A stretch of 64,000 bases of DNA from NCBI RefSeq assembly GCF_001514145.1, contig NZ_KQ948656.1:310001-374000 (forward strand), written 5' to 3'. The notes under the pieces are model-generated. The model saw nothing but the letters and a program-made list of their open reading frames with translations, did no database searches and had not been told where the DNA came from. The DNA comes from Streptomyces canus. GTDB lineage: Bacteria > Actinomycetota > Actinomycetes > Streptomycetales > Streptomycetaceae. Shown piece by piece: positions 45,128 to 55,480 of this stretch; position 1 is the first letter of the stretch, and the number at the start of each line of letters is the position of its first letter. The translations under genes and the position numbers were made by a program.

Positions 45128-46309
45128 ATGGCCGAACAGCGCAAGCCCATCTTCGACTGCGACCAGCACATGTACGAGGAGCGGGACTCCTTCACCCGCT
45201 ACCTTCCGAAGGAGTTCCTCGGCACGGCGGTCGCCCCGGTGACGCTGCCGGACGGGCGGGAGGTGATCCTCGCCGGCGACCGCATCGTCGTATGCCTGGA
45301 GCCGGAGTTCGGGCAGGTCTACCGTCCCGGTTCGCTCAAGGAGATGCTCAAGGCGATGGCCTCGGGCAATCCCGAGGAGACGTACCAGTTCGAGCCGATG
45401 CACGAGTCGTACCAGAACCGCGACGCCCGGCTGCGCGTCATGGACGAGCAGGGGCTGGACCAGACGATCATCTACCCGGGCGGCTGGGCGCTGGTCGCCG
45501 AGGAGTACGTGAAGGGCGTGGAGCCGCTCTACGCCAACTACCACTCCTTCAACCGGTACATGAACGAGGTCTGGGGCTTCAACCACCAGGGCCGCATCTA
45601 CGCCCCCGCGCTGCTGTCACTGCGCGATCTACCCAGCGCCGTCAAGGAGCTGGAGTTCGTCCTGAACCAGGGCGCCCGCTTCATCCTGCTGCCCACCGGC
45701 CCGGTCTACGGCCGCTCGCCCGGCGACCCGTACTTCGACCCGTTCTGGAAGCTGGTCAACGAGGCCAAGGCCAGCGTCTGTTACCACATCAGCGAGTTCT
45801 ACTACAACTCGCAGGTGGCGCCCTCCTGGGGCTACGACCCGAACCCCATCCACTTCCGGATGTCGGCCTGGCAGTGGCAGAACACCTACGGCCAGCGCCC
45901 CGTCGAGGAGACGCTGTCCGCGCTGATCTTCGACAACCTCTTCGGCCGTTTCCCCGACATCAACGTCCTGGTGTCCGAGTTCGGCTCCGAGTGGGTGCCG
46001 CACTTCGTGCGCCACATGGACAAGAGCCGGGGCATGGGCCGCAACGGTCCCTGGATCGGCGGGCAGTTGGACGAGCGCCCCAGCCAGGTCTTCCGCAAGC
46101 ACGTCCGGGTGGTGCCCTATCCCGAGGACGACATCGTGAACGTCGTCAAGCGCCTCGGCTACCACGAGTCCATCGTCATGGGCTCCGACTTCCCGCACGC
46201 GGAGGGCCTGGCCAACCCCGGCGACTTCCGCAAGCTCATCGCGGAACTGGACGAGTCCGCCCAGGACGACATCATGTACAACAACGCCCAGCAGTTGATC
46301 ACCCGCTGA
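45128..46309 (+). CDS. amidohydrolase-2 family metal-dependent hydrolase/decarboxylase
   Basis: This 393-residue protein is of the ACMSD-like amidohydrolase family, whose members hydrolyse or decarboxylate cyclic and aromatic acids. Metal ligands are recognisable in DCDQH near the N-terminus, a central His in CYHISEFYYNS, and the Asp of VMGSDFPHAEG near the end. GGAGG precedes the ATG. It follows the GntR gene with its own AT-rich promoter and ends at a strong terminator, so it is a single-gene transcript, probably a ring-opening or side-chain step. Confidence 0.88.
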   Translation: MAEQRKPIFDCDQHMYEERDSFTRYLPKEFLGTAVAPVTLPDGREVILAGDRIVVCLEPEFGQVYRPGSLKEMLKAMASGNPEETYQFEPMHESYQNRDARLRVMDEQGLDQTIIYPGGWALVAEEYVKGVEPLYANYHSFNRYMNEVWGFNHQGRIYAPALLSLRDLPSAVKELEFVLNQGARFILLPTGPVYGRSPGDPYFDPFWKLVNEAKASVCYHISEFYYNSQVAPSWGYDPNPIHFRMSAWQWQNTYGQRPVEETLSALIFDNLFGRFPDINVLVSEFGSEWVPHFVRHMDKSRGMGRNGPWIGGQLDERPSQVFRKHVRVVPYPEDDIVNVVKRLGYHESIVMGSDFPHAEGLANPGDFRKLIAELDESAQDDIMYNNAQQLITR

Positions 46310-46330
46310 GCCTCGCGGGAGAGAAACGTG

Positions 46331-46360
46331 GAGCCCGGTACCGGATTCGGTACCGGGCTC
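46331..46360 (+). terminator. 12-bp hairpin after the amidohydrolase gene
   Basis: GAGCCCGGTACC pairs perfectly with GGTACCGGGCTC around a 6-nt loop, 22 nt after the stop codon. It separates the catabolic segment from the carotenoid locus. Confidence 0.8.
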
Positions 46361-46406
46361 AGTGCTGTGGCCGCCCCCGAAACGGCCCGCACACCCAGCG
46401 GTGAAT

Positions 46407-46417
46407 CGGCGCATCCG
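46407..46417 (+). promoter_or_regulatory. CGGCGCATCCG element upstream of crtE
   Basis: The 11-mer CGGCGCATCCG lies 62 nt before the crtE start codon. The same 11-mer, on the minus strand, lies 75 nt before the small ORF that leads the crtY operon. It may be part of a shared LitS-dependent promoter. Confidence 0.45.
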
Positions 46418-46478
46418 TACAGGGGCGCTCGGCAGAAGCATGGGTGTGCAGGTGACCGGGAGTGAGAAGGGGTGGCGC

Positions 46479-47630
46479 ATGCGTGGACCGCGGCCCACGG
46501 TGGCCGAGCCGGCCGGGTCGGCCGGGTCGGTCGACCGGCCGCTCACGGCCCATGAGGCCGTCCGTGCCGTCGAGGCGGAGCTCGGGCGTGTTCTCGACGA
46601 ACGTATGTGCCGGGCCCGGCAGACCGATCCGGTGTTCGCCCGCGATGTCGCCGGCCGTGTCTCGGCGTTCGTCCGGCGCGGCGGGAAGCGGCTGCGCACG
46701 GCGTTCGCGTGGTGCGGATGGCGGGCCGCCGGCGGATCGGGCGACGTCACGGCGGTCCTGCGTACGGGCGCGGCCCTCGAGCTCCTCCAGGCGTGCGCCC
46801 TCATCCACGACGACGTGATGGACGGATCACCCCTGCGCCGTGGCGCACCGGCGGTGCACGTGGACCTCGCCCGCATGCACCGGGCCGCACGGATGACGGG
46901 CCCGCCCGAAGCGTTCGCGACGTCCGCCGCGGTGCTCGCCGGTGACCTGGCCCTGGCCTGGGCGGACGACCTGCTGACAGAGACGGCCCTCGGCTCACCG
47001 CACGGCCCCGCGCTGCACCGCGAGTGGCAGGCCATGCGCGGCGAGATGGTCGCCGGGCAGTACCGGGACATCCACGCCCAGGCCACCGGGACATCAGGAG
47101 TCGACGAGGCGGTGAGCATCGCCACCCTCAAGAGCGCCCTGTACACCGTCGAGCGGCCCCTGGCCCTCGGTGCGGCACTGACCGGCGCCGACGCGTCCGC
47201 CCTGGACGCGCTGCGCTCCGCCGGACGGTGCGCCGGTCTGGCCTTCCAGCTCCGCGACGACCTCCTGGGCGCCTTCGGCGACCCGGCCGTGACGGGCAAG
47301 CCGGCCGACGACGACCTGCGGACACGCAAGCTCACCTACCTGCTCGCTGTCGGTGTCCGGCTCGCCGACGCCTCCGGTGACGAGGAATCGGCCGACGCAC
47401 TCGCCGCGACCACACCCCTGCCGTCGGACGAGGCCGTGGCGCGGATGCGGGCGGCACTGGAGCGGACCGGGGCGCGGGCCGTCGTGGAGTCCAAGATCAC
47501 GCAGCTGGGGGCGACGAGTCTGCGGCACTTCGACCGGACCGGCGCGGAGCCCTTCGTACGGCGGGAGTTCGCCACCCTCGTCGAACGGGCGGCGGGCGTG
47601 GCACTGGAGCCCGCCGGGGAGGCCGCGTGA
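46479..47630 (+). CDS. crtE: geranylgeranyl diphosphate synthase CrtE
   Basis: A 383-residue polyprenyl synthase making C20 diphosphate, the carotenoid precursor. The first Asp-rich motif is LIHDDVMDGS and the second QLRDDLLGAFGD; RRGGKRLRTAF binds diphosphate. ATG at 46479 is preceded by AAGGGG with 6-nt spacing; the reading from 46362 or 46440 would add an unconserved extension. It is the first gene of the crtE-crtI-crtB-Rieske operon, and its stop overlaps the crtI start. Confidence 0.92.
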   Translation: MRGPRPTVAEPAGSAGSVDRPLTAHEAVRAVEAELGRVLDERMCRARQTDPVFARDVAGRVSAFVRRGGKRLRTAFAWCGWRAAGGSGDVTAVLRTGAALELLQACALIHDDVMDGSPLRRGAPAVHVDLARMHRAARMTGPPEAFATSAAVLAGDLALAWADDLLTETALGSPHGPALHREWQAMRGEMVAGQYRDIHAQATGTSGVDEAVSIATLKSALYTVERPLALGAALTGADASALDALRSAGRCAGLAFQLRDDLLGAFGDPAVTGKPADDDLRTRKLTYLLAVGVRLADASGDEESADALAATTPLPSDEAVARMRAALERTGARAVVESKITQLGATSLRHFDRTGAEPFVRREFATLVERAAGVALEPAGEAA

Positions 47631-49198
47631 GGACTGTACCGGGGCCGACGGACCACGTCGTCGTGGTGGGCGCGGGGCTGTCCGGCCTCGCCTGTGCCCT
47701 GCACCTGCTGGGCGCCGGCCGCCGGGTGACGGTCGTCGAACGGGACGCCGGTCCGGGCGGCCGGGCCGGCCGCGTACGCCTGGGTGACTACAAGGTGGAC
47801 ACCGGGCCCACGGTCCTGACCATGCCGCACCTGGCCGACGAGGCCTTCGCGGCCGTCGGCGACAGCCTCGACCGCCACGTCGAGCTGACGGCCCTGCACC
47901 CCGCCTACCGAGCGTGCTTCGCGGACGGGACCTCCCTCGACGTGCACACCGACGGCGAGGCGATGGAGGCCGAGGTCGGACGGTTCGCCGGACCGGCCGA
48001 GGCGGCCGGCTACCGCGATCTGCGGAACTGGCTGGAGCGGCTGTACCGGGCGCAGATGCGACGCTTCATCGACACGAACTTCGACTCGCCCTTCCAGCTG
48101 CTCCACCCGGACCTGGCACGCCTGGCGGCTCTGGGCGGCTTCGGGCGGCTGGACCGGCGCATCGGCCGCTTCCTGGCCGACCCCCGCCTGCGCCGGGTCT
48201 TCTCCTTCCAGTCCCTGTACGCCGGGGTCGCCCCGGCCAGGGCCCTCGCCGCCTACGCGGTGATCGCCTACATGGACACCGTGGCCGGTGTCTGGTTCCC
48301 CCAGGGCGGTATGCACGCGCTGCCCCGAGGGATGGCGGACGCGGCGGCCGACGCGGGGGCCGCGTTCCGCTGGTCGGCCGAAGTGACCTCGCTGGAACGC
48401 TCGGCCGGACGGGTCCGTGCCGTCCGGCTGGCCACCGGCGAGCGGATCTCCTGCGACGCGGTGGTGCTCTCCTGCGAGCTGTCCGCCGCGCACCGGCTGC
48501 TGGGGCGCGCGCCCCGGCGCCCGGTGGGGCTGCGGCACTCACCGTCCGCCGTGGTCCTGCACGCGGGGACCGACCGCACCTGGCCCGGCCTCGCCCACCA
48601 CACCCTGTCCTTCGGTGTGGCCTGGGAGGGCACGTTCGACGAGCTGACCCGCTCGGGGCGGCTGATGAGCGACCCGTCCCTGCTGATCACCCGGCCGACG
48701 ACCCACGATCCCGCCCTGGCGCCGCCGGGCGGACACCTCCACTACGTGCTGGCCCCCTGCCCCAACACCGACGTCGGGCCCTCCGCCGGCGCGTGGCGGG
48801 ACCTGGGGCCGCGCTACCGGGACAAGCTGGTCGCCGAGTTGGAACGCCGAGGCCTGGACGGCTTCGCGGACAGCGTCCAGGAGGAGCTGCTGGTGACCCC
48901 GCTGGACTGGGCGGCGCAGGGGCACGCGGCGGGCAGCCCCTTCTCCGTCTCCCACACCTTCGCCCAGACCGGCCCGTTCCGCCCGCGCAATCTGGTGCGC
49001 GACGTCGACAACGTCGTACTGGCCGGCTGCGGCACCACCCCCGGTGTCGGCGTTCCGACCGTGCTCATCAGCGGCAAACTCGCGGCAGCGCGTATCACCG
49101 GGGGCGTCCCGCGCCGTTCCGCCCGCACCCGCCCGGTGCCACGCGCAGCACACGTTCCCGTCCCCTCGACCGCGGAAGACGCCCATGACCCGTCGTGA
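47627..49198 (+). CDS. crtI: phytoene desaturase CrtI
   Basis: The 523-residue FAD enzyme converts phytoene to lycopene. It begins with the dinucleotide fold [18 protein letters not shown] and [20 protein letters not shown], and ends with the conserved [25 protein letters not shown]. The GTG start overlaps the crtE stop (GTGA) and the 3' end overlaps crtB by 14 nt, so the three genes are translationally linked. The tail beyond the FAD motif is Pro/Arg-rich and not conserved. Confidence 0.93.
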   Translation: MRTVPGPTDHVVVVGAGLSGLACALHLLGAGRRVTVVERDAGPGGRAGRVRLGDYKVDTGPTVLTMPHLADEAFAAVGDSLDRHVELTALHPAYRACFADGTSLDVHTDGEAMEAEVGRFAGPAEAAGYRDLRNWLERLYRAQMRRFIDTNFDSPFQLLHPDLARLAALGGFGRLDRRIGRFLADPRLRRVFSFQSLYAGVAPARALAAYAVIAYMDTVAGVWFPQGGMHALPRGMADAAADAGAAFRWSAEVTSLERSAGRVRAVRLATGERISCDAVVLSCELSAAHRLLGRAPRRPVGLRHSPSAVVLHAGTDRTWPGLAHHTLSFGVAWEGTFDELTRSGRLMSDPSLLITRPTTHDPALAPPGGHLHYVLAPCPNTDVGPSAGAWRDLGPRYRDKLVAELERRGLDGFADSVQEELLVTPLDWAAQGHAAGSPFSVSHTFAQTGPFRPRNLVRDVDNVVLAGCGTTPGVGVPTVLISGKLAAARITGGVPRRSARTRPVPRAAHVPVPSTAEDAHDPS

Positions 49199-50180
49199 AC
49201 TGGACGCCGCCGGGATCACCGACCCCGCCCTGCGCGCCGCGTACACCCACTGCCGGCGGCTCAACGCCCGCCACGGCAGGACCTACTTCCTGGCCACGCG
49301 TCTGCTCCCGGTGGAGCGCCGCTGCGCGGTGCACGCGCTGTACGGCTTCGCACGCTGGGCGGACGACATCGTGGACGACCTTGACGGGCACCGCACGCCC
49401 GAGGAGCGCGACCGGCTGCTGCGCCGCCTGGAGAACGATCTCGCGCACGGGCTGCGTACCGGCGGCGGAGCCGAGCCGGTGGTCCGGGCCGTGGCCGACA
49501 CCGCCGACCGGTACGGCATCGAGGCCGCGTTGTTCGCGGACTTCCTGGTCTCGATGCGCAGCGACCTGCACGTCACGGACTACCCGACCTACGCCGATCT
49601 ACGGGCCTACATGCACGGCTCGGCCGCGGTGATCGGACTGCAGATGCTGCCCGTCCTCGGCACGGTCGTACCCTGCGCGGAGGCCGCCCCCCACGCGGCT
49701 GACCTCGGGGTGGCGTTCCAGCTCACGAACTTCCTGCGGGACGTGGGCGAGGACCTGGACCGCGGCCGCGTCTACCTGCCGGCCGACCTGCTCGCCGCCC
49801 ACGGCGTGGACCGGCCGCTGCTGGAGTGGAGCCGCCGCACCGGGCGCGGCGACCCGCGGATCCGCGCGGCGCTGATCGCCGCCGAGGCCATGACGAGAGA
49901 GGTGTACCGGGCGGCGGAACCCGGCATCGCCCTGCTCGACCCGCGGACACGCCCCTGCATCCGCACCGCGTTCACCCTGTACGGCGGCATTCTCGACGCG
50001 ATCGCGGATCAGGACTACACGGTGCTGCACCGCCGTGCGGCGGTGTCCCGCGGCCGCCGGGCGGCCACGGCCGCCGCCGGAGTCGTACGCATCGCGGGCG
50101 CGCGGTGGGGTGCCCGCACCGCGCGGGGGGTGCCCCGGGCGGATGGCGCGGCAATCCCGACGAAAGGACCGTCGCGATGA
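49185..50180 (+). CDS. crtB: phytoene synthase CrtB
   Basis: A 331-residue squalene/phytoene synthase condensing two geranylgeranyl diphosphates. Both Asp-rich motifs are present ([12 protein letters not shown] and [16 protein letters not shown]), as is the family segment [15 protein letters not shown] precedes the ATG at 49185. The stop overlaps the start of the Rieske gene by 4 nt. Confidence 0.94.
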   Translation: MTRRELDAAGITDPALRAAYTHCRRLNARHGRTYFLATRLLPVERRCAVHALYGFARWADDIVDDLDGHRTPEERDRLLRRLENDLAHGLRTGGGAEPVVRAVADTADRYGIEAALFADFLVSMRSDLHVTDYPTYADLRAYMHGSAAVIGLQMLPVLGTVVPCAEAAPHAADLGVAFQLTNFLRDVGEDLDRGRVYLPADLLAAHGVDRPLLEWSRRTGRGDPRIRAALIAAEAMTREVYRAAEPGIALLDPRTRPCIRTAFTLYGGILDAIADQDYTVLHRRAAVSRGRRAATAAAGVVRIAGARWGARTARGVPRADGAAIPTKGPSR

Positions 50181-51181
50181 GTGACCGAGCGGAACGGGCC
50201 GGCTGGACACCGCCGTTGCGGCGGCGCAGGCGGTCGTACTGGGCGACGCAGACGCCCACCTGGCGGGAGGCACGCCCGGCACTGATCGCCGACGCGCTCA
50301 AACGGGCGTCGGCCCGCCGGTCCGGAAACTGGTTCGTCGTCGGTGCCTCCCGGGACGTACGCGCCGGTGGCCGCCCGTACGGCAGGACGGTCGGCGGTGT
50401 CGAGGTGGTGCTGTGGCGGTCGGACACCGGTGAACTGCACGCCGGACCGGGCGCCTGCCCCCACCTCGGTGCGCCCCTGCGTGACAGCAGGGTGGTGTGC
50501 GGCACGCTGGTGTGCCACTGGCACGGACTCGCCCTGGACGGTGGGTCGTTCGCCGGCTGGGATCCCTATCCGGCCCACGACGACGGGGTCCTGGTGTGGG
50601 TCCGGCTGGACGCGGTGGGCGGCGAGGAGCCGTTGGAGCGTCCGGTGGTGCCGGTACGGCCGGCGGCGGGCAGCGGGGTGGACGCCGTGTTCACGGCGGT
50701 CGGGTGGTGCGAACCGCAGGACGTGGTCGCCAACCGGCTCGACCCGTGGCACGGCTCGTGGTTCCACCCGTACTCGTTCGTCGACCTGACAGTGGTCCGG
50801 CCGCCGACGGACGAGGACGACACCTTCGTCGTCGACGTCTCCTTCCGCGTGACCGGCCGTCTGGTGGTGCCGGTCCGGGCGGAGTTCACGGCACCCGGGC
50901 CGCGTACGGTCGTCATGCGCATCACCGAGGGTGAAGGGGCCACCTCCGTAGTCGAGACCCATGCCACGCCGCTGACCCGCGAGGCGGACGAGCGGCCGCG
51001 GACCGCGGTGGTCGAGGCGGTCGTCGCCGCCTCGGGCCGACGCGGCTTCGCCCTCGCGCGGGCCGCCGCGCCCGTACTGCGCCCCCTGATGCGGCGGACG
51101 GCCGGCCGGCTGTGGCGCGACGACCTGGCGTACGCGGAGCGGCGCTGGGCGCTGCGCCGCACGGGGCGGTTCCCCGGGTAG
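50177..51181 (+). CDS. Rieske [2Fe-2S] protein, DUF5914-like
   Basis: This 334-residue protein has a Rieske domain at about residues 60-150 with cluster ligands in CPHLGAPL and CHWHGLAL. The C-terminal half looks like the catalytic domain of a ring-hydroxylating or desaturating oxygenase; a [14 protein letters not shown] segment may hold iron ligands. It occupies the slot after crtB where the known crtEIBV clusters carry crtV, so it probably oxidises the carotenoid end group. The start overlaps crtB (ATGA). Substrate unproven. Confidence 0.8.
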   Translation: MSDRAERAGWTPPLRRRRRSYWATQTPTWREARPALIADALKRASARRSGNWFVVGASRDVRAGGRPYGRTVGGVEVVLWRSDTGELHAGPGACPHLGAPLRDSRVVCGTLVCHWHGLALDGGSFAGWDPYPAHDDGVLVWVRLDAVGGEEPLERPVVPVRPAAGSGVDAVFTAVGWCEPQDVVANRLDPWHGSWFHPYSFVDLTVVRPPTDEDDTFVVDVSFRVTGRLVVPVRAEFTAPGPRTVVMRITEGEGATSVVETHATPLTREADERPRTAVVEAVVAASGRRGFALARAAAPVLRPLMRRTAGRLWRDDLAYAERRWALRRTGRFPG

Positions 51182-51239
51182 CGCCGCGCACGCGGTCGGA
51201 TCCCGCGCCGTTCGGAGACCTCCGGCCCCGTCTTGCCCT

Positions 51240-51690
51240 TGCGGTGCCAGAGGGCCGGGCCAGGTGAGCCGTGCGGGCTCGGCCGGCTTCTCCCAGGGGC
51301 GGCGGAGCTTCGCCGCGGCTTCACGGGTGAGCCGGAGCTGGGTGTGCGCGGCGATGATCAGCCACGTCCAGCGGTCTCCGGCCTCGGGGTGCGGATCTTC
51401 GGGCCGGTCCGGACGAGGGTCTGCTTCATCAACCGGAATGTGTGCTCGATGTCGAACCTGCGCAGGAACGCCGGCCAGCGGACGTCGACGAGCGGATCAA
51501 CATGCCCTCGGTGATGGGGAGTTCACCGGCGTGGTCGATCCAAGGGGTACGGCTGGTCAGCCTCGGGTGGATGCGGTCCCGGGCCGTCGCGCGGGCGGTG
51601 TCGTACCGGTTGGTGACCTGGACCGTCTCCGCCCGCCCGCGGATAGGCCAGGGGCACCCTGAGATCCTGGGCACCGGCTCCAGCGGTCGC
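51240..51690 (-). pseudogene. IS4-type transposase remnant
   Basis: Minus-strand pieces include VQVTNRYDTARATARDRIHPR with WIDHAGELPITEGMLI, then, in another frame, FLRRFDIEHTFRLMKQTLVRTGPKIRTPEA and DRWTWLIIAAHTQLRL. These are parts of one actinobacterial IS4-like transposase, but the stretch between them is deleted and frames change. The relic separates the plus-strand crtEIB block from the crtYTU block. Confidence 0.7.
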
Positions 51691-51820
51691 GATGTCGTGG
51701 TCTTCCTCCAAGGCCCGGGGAGTCAGGAGACCGACAGCAGATGCGGAAGAAGGCCCAGCCGGCCACACCGACGATCAGTGGCTCCCGGAACCACGGGCAG
51801 ACGCAACATGCGAGGTATTC

Positions 51821-51931
51821 CTACTTGCCCTTACCCCTGATCAGGAAGAACGCGATGACAGCGCCTCCGAGGAGCACCATGATGATGGTCGCCGGCCAGT
51901 TGTCGGTTATCGCCGCTGCCTGCGGGTACAT
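51821..51931 (-). CDS. 36-residue single-span membrane peptide
   Basis: A short ORF begins at ATG 51931 directly after AGGAGGAAG. The product MYPQAAAITDNWPATIIMVLL... has one hydrophobic segment (about residues 14-29) and a basic tail RGKGK, so it would insert with its C-terminus inside. Ribosome binding site, start and TM segment together make it credible, although nothing is known of its role. It lies between the transposase relic and the crtU gene, on the crtU strand. Confidence 0.55.
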   Translation of the reverse strand: MYPQAAAITDNWPATIIMVLLGGAVIAFFLIRGKGK

Positions 51932-51981
51932 TCTTCCTCCTACATGATTTCTCCGGCGAGGACCCCGCCAGCCGCAGTGAG

Positions 51982-53535
51982 TCAGCGACTCCCGGTCGTG
52001 CCGAGTGCCCGCAGCACGGGGGTGCGGCCCGCTCGGGGCACCGTCCACAGCACCTGTCCCCGGACGCCCCAGGTGGCGAGGAGGGTACCCGCAGCCAGGA
52101 AGCCGGTGGTGGCGGCGCGTTCCATCAGGGCCACGGGGAGGTCGCAGCGGATCGCGTCACCGGCCAGCGTCACCCCGGGGTGGGGTGTCACCACGGTGGG
52201 CCGTCGGGAGTGGGAGCCGACCGGGAAGAACGGACAGTCGGAGCGCCATTCGTGCCGGCCGTCCACGACGCGTGCGTTCCGTGTCTCCGGGTAGACCCGG
52301 CGCAGACTCTCGGCCAGGCGGTTCTGCAGCGCCGCGCGTGCGGTGCCGGCCGGGACGGCGTAGGCGTGCAGTTCCACCACTGAGCCGCCGGTCCGGTCGG
52401 CCCAGCGGGCGGCCTCGCCCTCGTAGCGGTCGAGGACGCTGATGTTGTCGAGGCCGTCGTAGCCGCTGGTGCCGAGGAATCCGGGGCGGTCGGCGCGGAC
52501 CGGCCGGTCCAGCCAGAGCCGGGAGACGAGGAAGGCGGGGGCGGTGACGAGGGCGGCGATGTCGTTGCGCCAGGCGGGGGTGCCCAGGCCGGGTGAGGCC
52601 GCGACGACCTCTCGCAGCGCCCCGGGGTCGAGTGCGAGTACGGCTGCGTCGTGCCGGTCGGCGGCGCTGTCGGTCCGCACCTCCACTCCCCCGGCGTCGC
52701 ACGGGTGGACGCCGTGCACGGGGGTGCCGGTGCGGACCTGCGTTCCGAGGCTGCGGAGGTAGTCGCCGAGGGGCTCCCACAGGGCCTGGGGGAAGGGCTC
52801 GTTCGGCACGTCGAAGAGCAGGCCCTCGGAGGAGCCGAGGAAGTAGATGTGGAACATCAGCAGCAGTTCCGCGGCGGACAGTTCGCGCGGGTCGGCGAAG
52901 AAGCTGCGCGAGAACACCTCGAAGGCCAGATGGTGCGCGGCTTCGGGGAAGCGGACGCGCTCCAGGAAGGCCGTCGCGCTCATGCCGTCGAAGCGTTCGT
53001 AGACCTCGGGCACACGTACGTCCAGGAGGGGCAGCGCGGCCCGGGCGTTCATCGCGGCGAGGTCGCGCCAGCCGAAGGTGGGGCTGAGGGCGACGAAGCC
53101 GAGCGCGCTGAGCGGCGGTGTCCGCGGGACGCGGGCGAAGCTGTCGGTCAGGCCGCTTCTGTGCCGCAGCGGGTAGTCGGGCAGCGGCCTCAGACGGTCG
53201 AGGCCGGGATCGGTACGCCGCAGGAGCCCCCGCAGGTTGTAGTACTGACGGAAGAAGGCGTGGAAGCCGCGGCTCATGGTCGCCTCGGAACCGTCGGCGA
53301 GGCGGGTGCGCCACCCCGCGAGCCGGCCGCCGAGCGACTCCTCGCGTTCGTAGAGGGTCACGCGGGCGCCGCGTTCGGCCAGCAGGGTGGCCGCGGCGAG
53401 ACCGGCGATCCCTCCGCCGATCACGGCGACGCCCGGCGCGTCCGCAGGGTAGAAGCGGTCCCGGCCGGGCGCGGGCATCATGATCTCTGCCTTGCGGTCG
53501 CGGCCCCGCCTGGCTGCTCGCGGCGCGGCGCTCAC
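51982..53535 (-). CDS. crtU: carotene desaturase/methylase CrtU
   Basis: A 517-residue FAD-dependent protein of the CrtU family, which converts the beta-ring of beta-carotene into an aromatic ring with a methyl shift, giving isorenieratene. The FAD loop is GVAVIGGGIAGLAAATLLAERGA, followed by GFHAFFRQYYNLRGLLRR and a late VTLAGDAIRC motif. GTG at 53535 overlaps the crtT stop (GTGA). It is the last crt gene of the minus-strand operon. Confidence 0.9.
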   Translation of the reverse strand: MSAAPRAARRGRDRKAEIMMPAPGRDRFYPADAPGVAVIGGGIAGLAAATLLAERGARVTLYEREESLGGRLAGWRTRLADGSEATMSRGFHAFFRQYYNLRGLLRRTDPGLDRLRPLPDYPLRHRSGLTDSFARVPRTPPLSALGFVALSPTFGWRDLAAMNARAALPLLDVRVPEVYERFDGMSATAFLERVRFPEAAHHLAFEVFSRSFFADPRELSAAELLLMFHIYFLGSSEGLLFDVPNEPFPQALWEPLGDYLRSLGTQVRTGTPVHGVHPCDAGGVEVRTDSAADRHDAAVLALDPGALREVVAASPGLGTPAWRNDIAALVTAPAFLVSRLWLDRPVRADRPGFLGTSGYDGLDNISVLDRYEGEAARWADRTGGSVVELHAYAVPAGTARAALQNRLAESLRRVYPETRNARVVDGRHEWRSDCPFFPVGSHSRRPTVVTPHPGVTLAGDAIRCDLPVALMERAATTGFLAAGTLLATWGVRGQVLWTVPRAGRTPVLRALGTTGSR

Positions 53536-54260
53536 CGTGTGTCCCCCGCCGCGGCGGAGCCGCTGCGGGCCAGGAAGGTGTGCACGATGCCGGTCTGCCA
53601 TCCGGCGACGGGTGCCGCGCGCACGTCCGTGAATCCGGCGCCGGTCAGCCGCGCGGTGAAGGCGGGGGCCGTGTCGAAGTCGAGGACACTTCGCCACAGG
53701 TGCCGGTAGAGGGCGCGGTCACCGCTGAGGGTGCCCGCCGGGATGATCACTCCCCGGCACACGGCCGTCCACACGGCGCGGTGGGCGGGTGAGCCGCTGA
53801 GACTGTACTCGTGGACGGCGAGCCGTCCGCCCGGCCGGAGCACCGACCTGACGGTTCCGAGTACGCCGTCCGGGTCGGTGACGTTGCGGAACAGGTAGGC
53901 GGCGAACACCGCGTCGTACGGTTCCTCACCGGCCGCCGCCACCTCCTCGGCGGTCAGGTGCAGGAAGCGCACGTGGTCCGGCCACGGTTTGGCCAGTGCG
54001 CCCCGCAGCATCCCCGACGAGGCGTCGACGGCCGTGATCCGGGCGCGGGGTGCGGCTCGCAGGAGGGCCCGGGTGGAGGCACCGGTGCCGCAGCCGAGGT
54101 CGAGGATGTGCAGGCCGGCGCCGTCCCGGGGCAGCCGGAGCCGTCGGGCCGAGCGCAGGAGGTCGGTGCGGTAGCCGGGGTTGAGGGCCGTGAGGCGGTC
54201 GTAGGTGTGCGACGCGTGGTCGAAGGCGCGTGCCAGGTCGTCGTCGCGCAGCAATGTCAT
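53532..54260 (-). CDS. crtT: carotenoid-cluster methyltransferase CrtT
   Basis: The 242-residue SAM-dependent methyltransferase has the class I motif ILDLGCGTGAST and ITAVDASSGM. It is encoded between crtY and crtU as in other Streptomyces clusters, where its exact role in aromatic-carotenoid formation is unclear. ATG 54260 overlaps the crtY stop (ATGA). Confidence 0.88.
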   Translation of the reverse strand: MTLLRDDDLARAFDHASHTYDRLTALNPGYRTDLLRSARRLRLPRDGAGLHILDLGCGTGASTRALLRAAPRARITAVDASSGMLRGALAKPWPDHVRFLHLTAEEVAAAGEEPYDAVFAAYLFRNVTDPDGVLGTVRSVLRPGGRLAVHEYSLSGSPAHRAVWTAVCRGVIIPAGTLSGDRALYRHLWRSVLDFDTAPAFTARLTGAGFTDVRAAPVAGWQTGIVHTFLARSGSAAAGDTR

Positions 54261-55480
54261 CGGTGGCTCTCTCCGATTCGTGGGTCGGGCCGGGAACGCC
54301 GGGGCAGGAAGGGGAGTTCGACGGCGGTCCGGAGCATGGGGCCCACGGGGGTGCGCAGGCCGATGCTCCACTCCTCGCTGAGCGAGGTGTCACCGTCGAG
54401 GAAGCGCAGCAGGCGTTCCGGCGGAACGCGTCGGAACAGGCCGGTGAAGAAGCCGGGACCGTCGATCCGCCCGGTGTCCAGCGCTCGCAGCAGCACCGCG
54501 TCCATGGCCAGCGCCCGGCGCCCGTGCGGTGCGGGCACGAGCACGCGGCCGTCGCGCAGGGCGGCGGCGACGGCCCTGCTCTGCCGCTGCACGGCGGCGA
54601 AGGTGTAGCCGGTCGACGGGCGGGTGGCACCGCCCGCGGTCCCGATCCGGAAGACGGCGGGCCCGGTGCGGCGGGTGAAGCGCGCGTCGGTCATGGGGAT
54701 GACGCCCTGCTCCGCCGATTCGACGGTGAACGCCCCCAGGCCGAGGATGTCGCGGCAGTAGTGGGCCAGCGCGGCCTCGTACGCCGTCGTGGTCAGCGGA
54801 GCACGGGAGAACTCGGTGTACTCGACGAGCGCGCGGTCCGGTGCCAGCGGCAGTGTGTAGCCGAAGGCGAGCCCATGGCGCGGTTGCGGGACCCGGAAAT
54901 CCATCAGATCGGCGACGGCGGGGTCGAACCGGTCCGCATCGGTACGCACGAACCAGCCGCGGAAATGCTGCATCAGCTGTGTCCGGGCCGGTGGCAGGGA
55001 GCGCAGCGGGCGGGAGTCGAACACGTGGCGGGCGCGGAGTGTCAGCGCCCGGCCGTCGGGCGTCGTGCAGTGGACCTCCGCGCCGTCGGCCGTGTCGTGC
55101 ACCGTGTCCGCGGTGGCGCGCAGGACGCGGGAGCCGGGTGAGCGGGCCAACCGGGAATGCACCAGCCGTTCGAACGCCGTGGACCGGAGCATGCGGTAGC
55201 GCTGCGGAGACGGGTCCACGGTGATCGTCCGGCCGTCGGTGCCGTGCACGCGGAGCCGGGACCAGGAGGCGCTGACCGCCTCGGCGAAGTCGCCGGTGCC
55301 GCGCTCCCAGTAGCACCAGGTCCTCTCGGGCGGACGCCGCGGACCGTCCGGCGCTTCCACCAGGGTGACGGTGGAGGTACCGGTCTCCGCCAGGTGGTGC
55401 GCGAGACTGAGCCCGGACGCGCCGCCGCCGACGATGACCACGTCGGAGGTTTCGTCGGGCGCTCCGGAAGGTCGGCTCAC
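54257..55480 (-). CDS. crtY: lycopene cyclase CrtY
   Basis: A 407-residue lycopene beta-cyclase with the N-terminal dinucleotide fold DVVIVGGGASGLSLAHHLAETG, and family motifs QHFRGWFVRTD, LVEYTEFS, GVIPMTD and GTAGGATRPSTGYTF. It closes both ends of lycopene. GTG 55480 is chosen because it overlaps the stop of a small upstream ORF (GTGA), and the residues after it reach the fold quickly; the longer frame to 55615 is not conserved. Confidence 0.9.
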   Translation of the reverse strand: MSRPSGAPDETSDVVIVGGGASGLSLAHHLAETGTSTVTLVEAPDGPRRPPERTWCYWERGTGDFAEAVSASWSRLRVHGTDGRTITVDPSPQRYRMLRSTAFERLVHSRLARSPGSRVLRATADTVHDTADGAEVHCTTPDGRALTLRARHVFDSRPLRSLPPARTQLMQHFRGWFVRTDADRFDPAVADLMDFRVPQPRHGLAFGYTLPLAPDRALVEYTEFSRAPLTTTAYEAALAHYCRDILGLGAFTVESAEQGVIPMTDARFTRRTGPAVFRIGTAGGATRPSTGYTFAAVQRQSRAVAAALRDGRVLVPAPHGRRALAMDAVLLRALDTGRIDGPGFFTGLFRRVPPERLLRFLDGDTSLSEEWSIGLRTPVGPMLRTAVELPFLPRRSRPDPRIGESHR

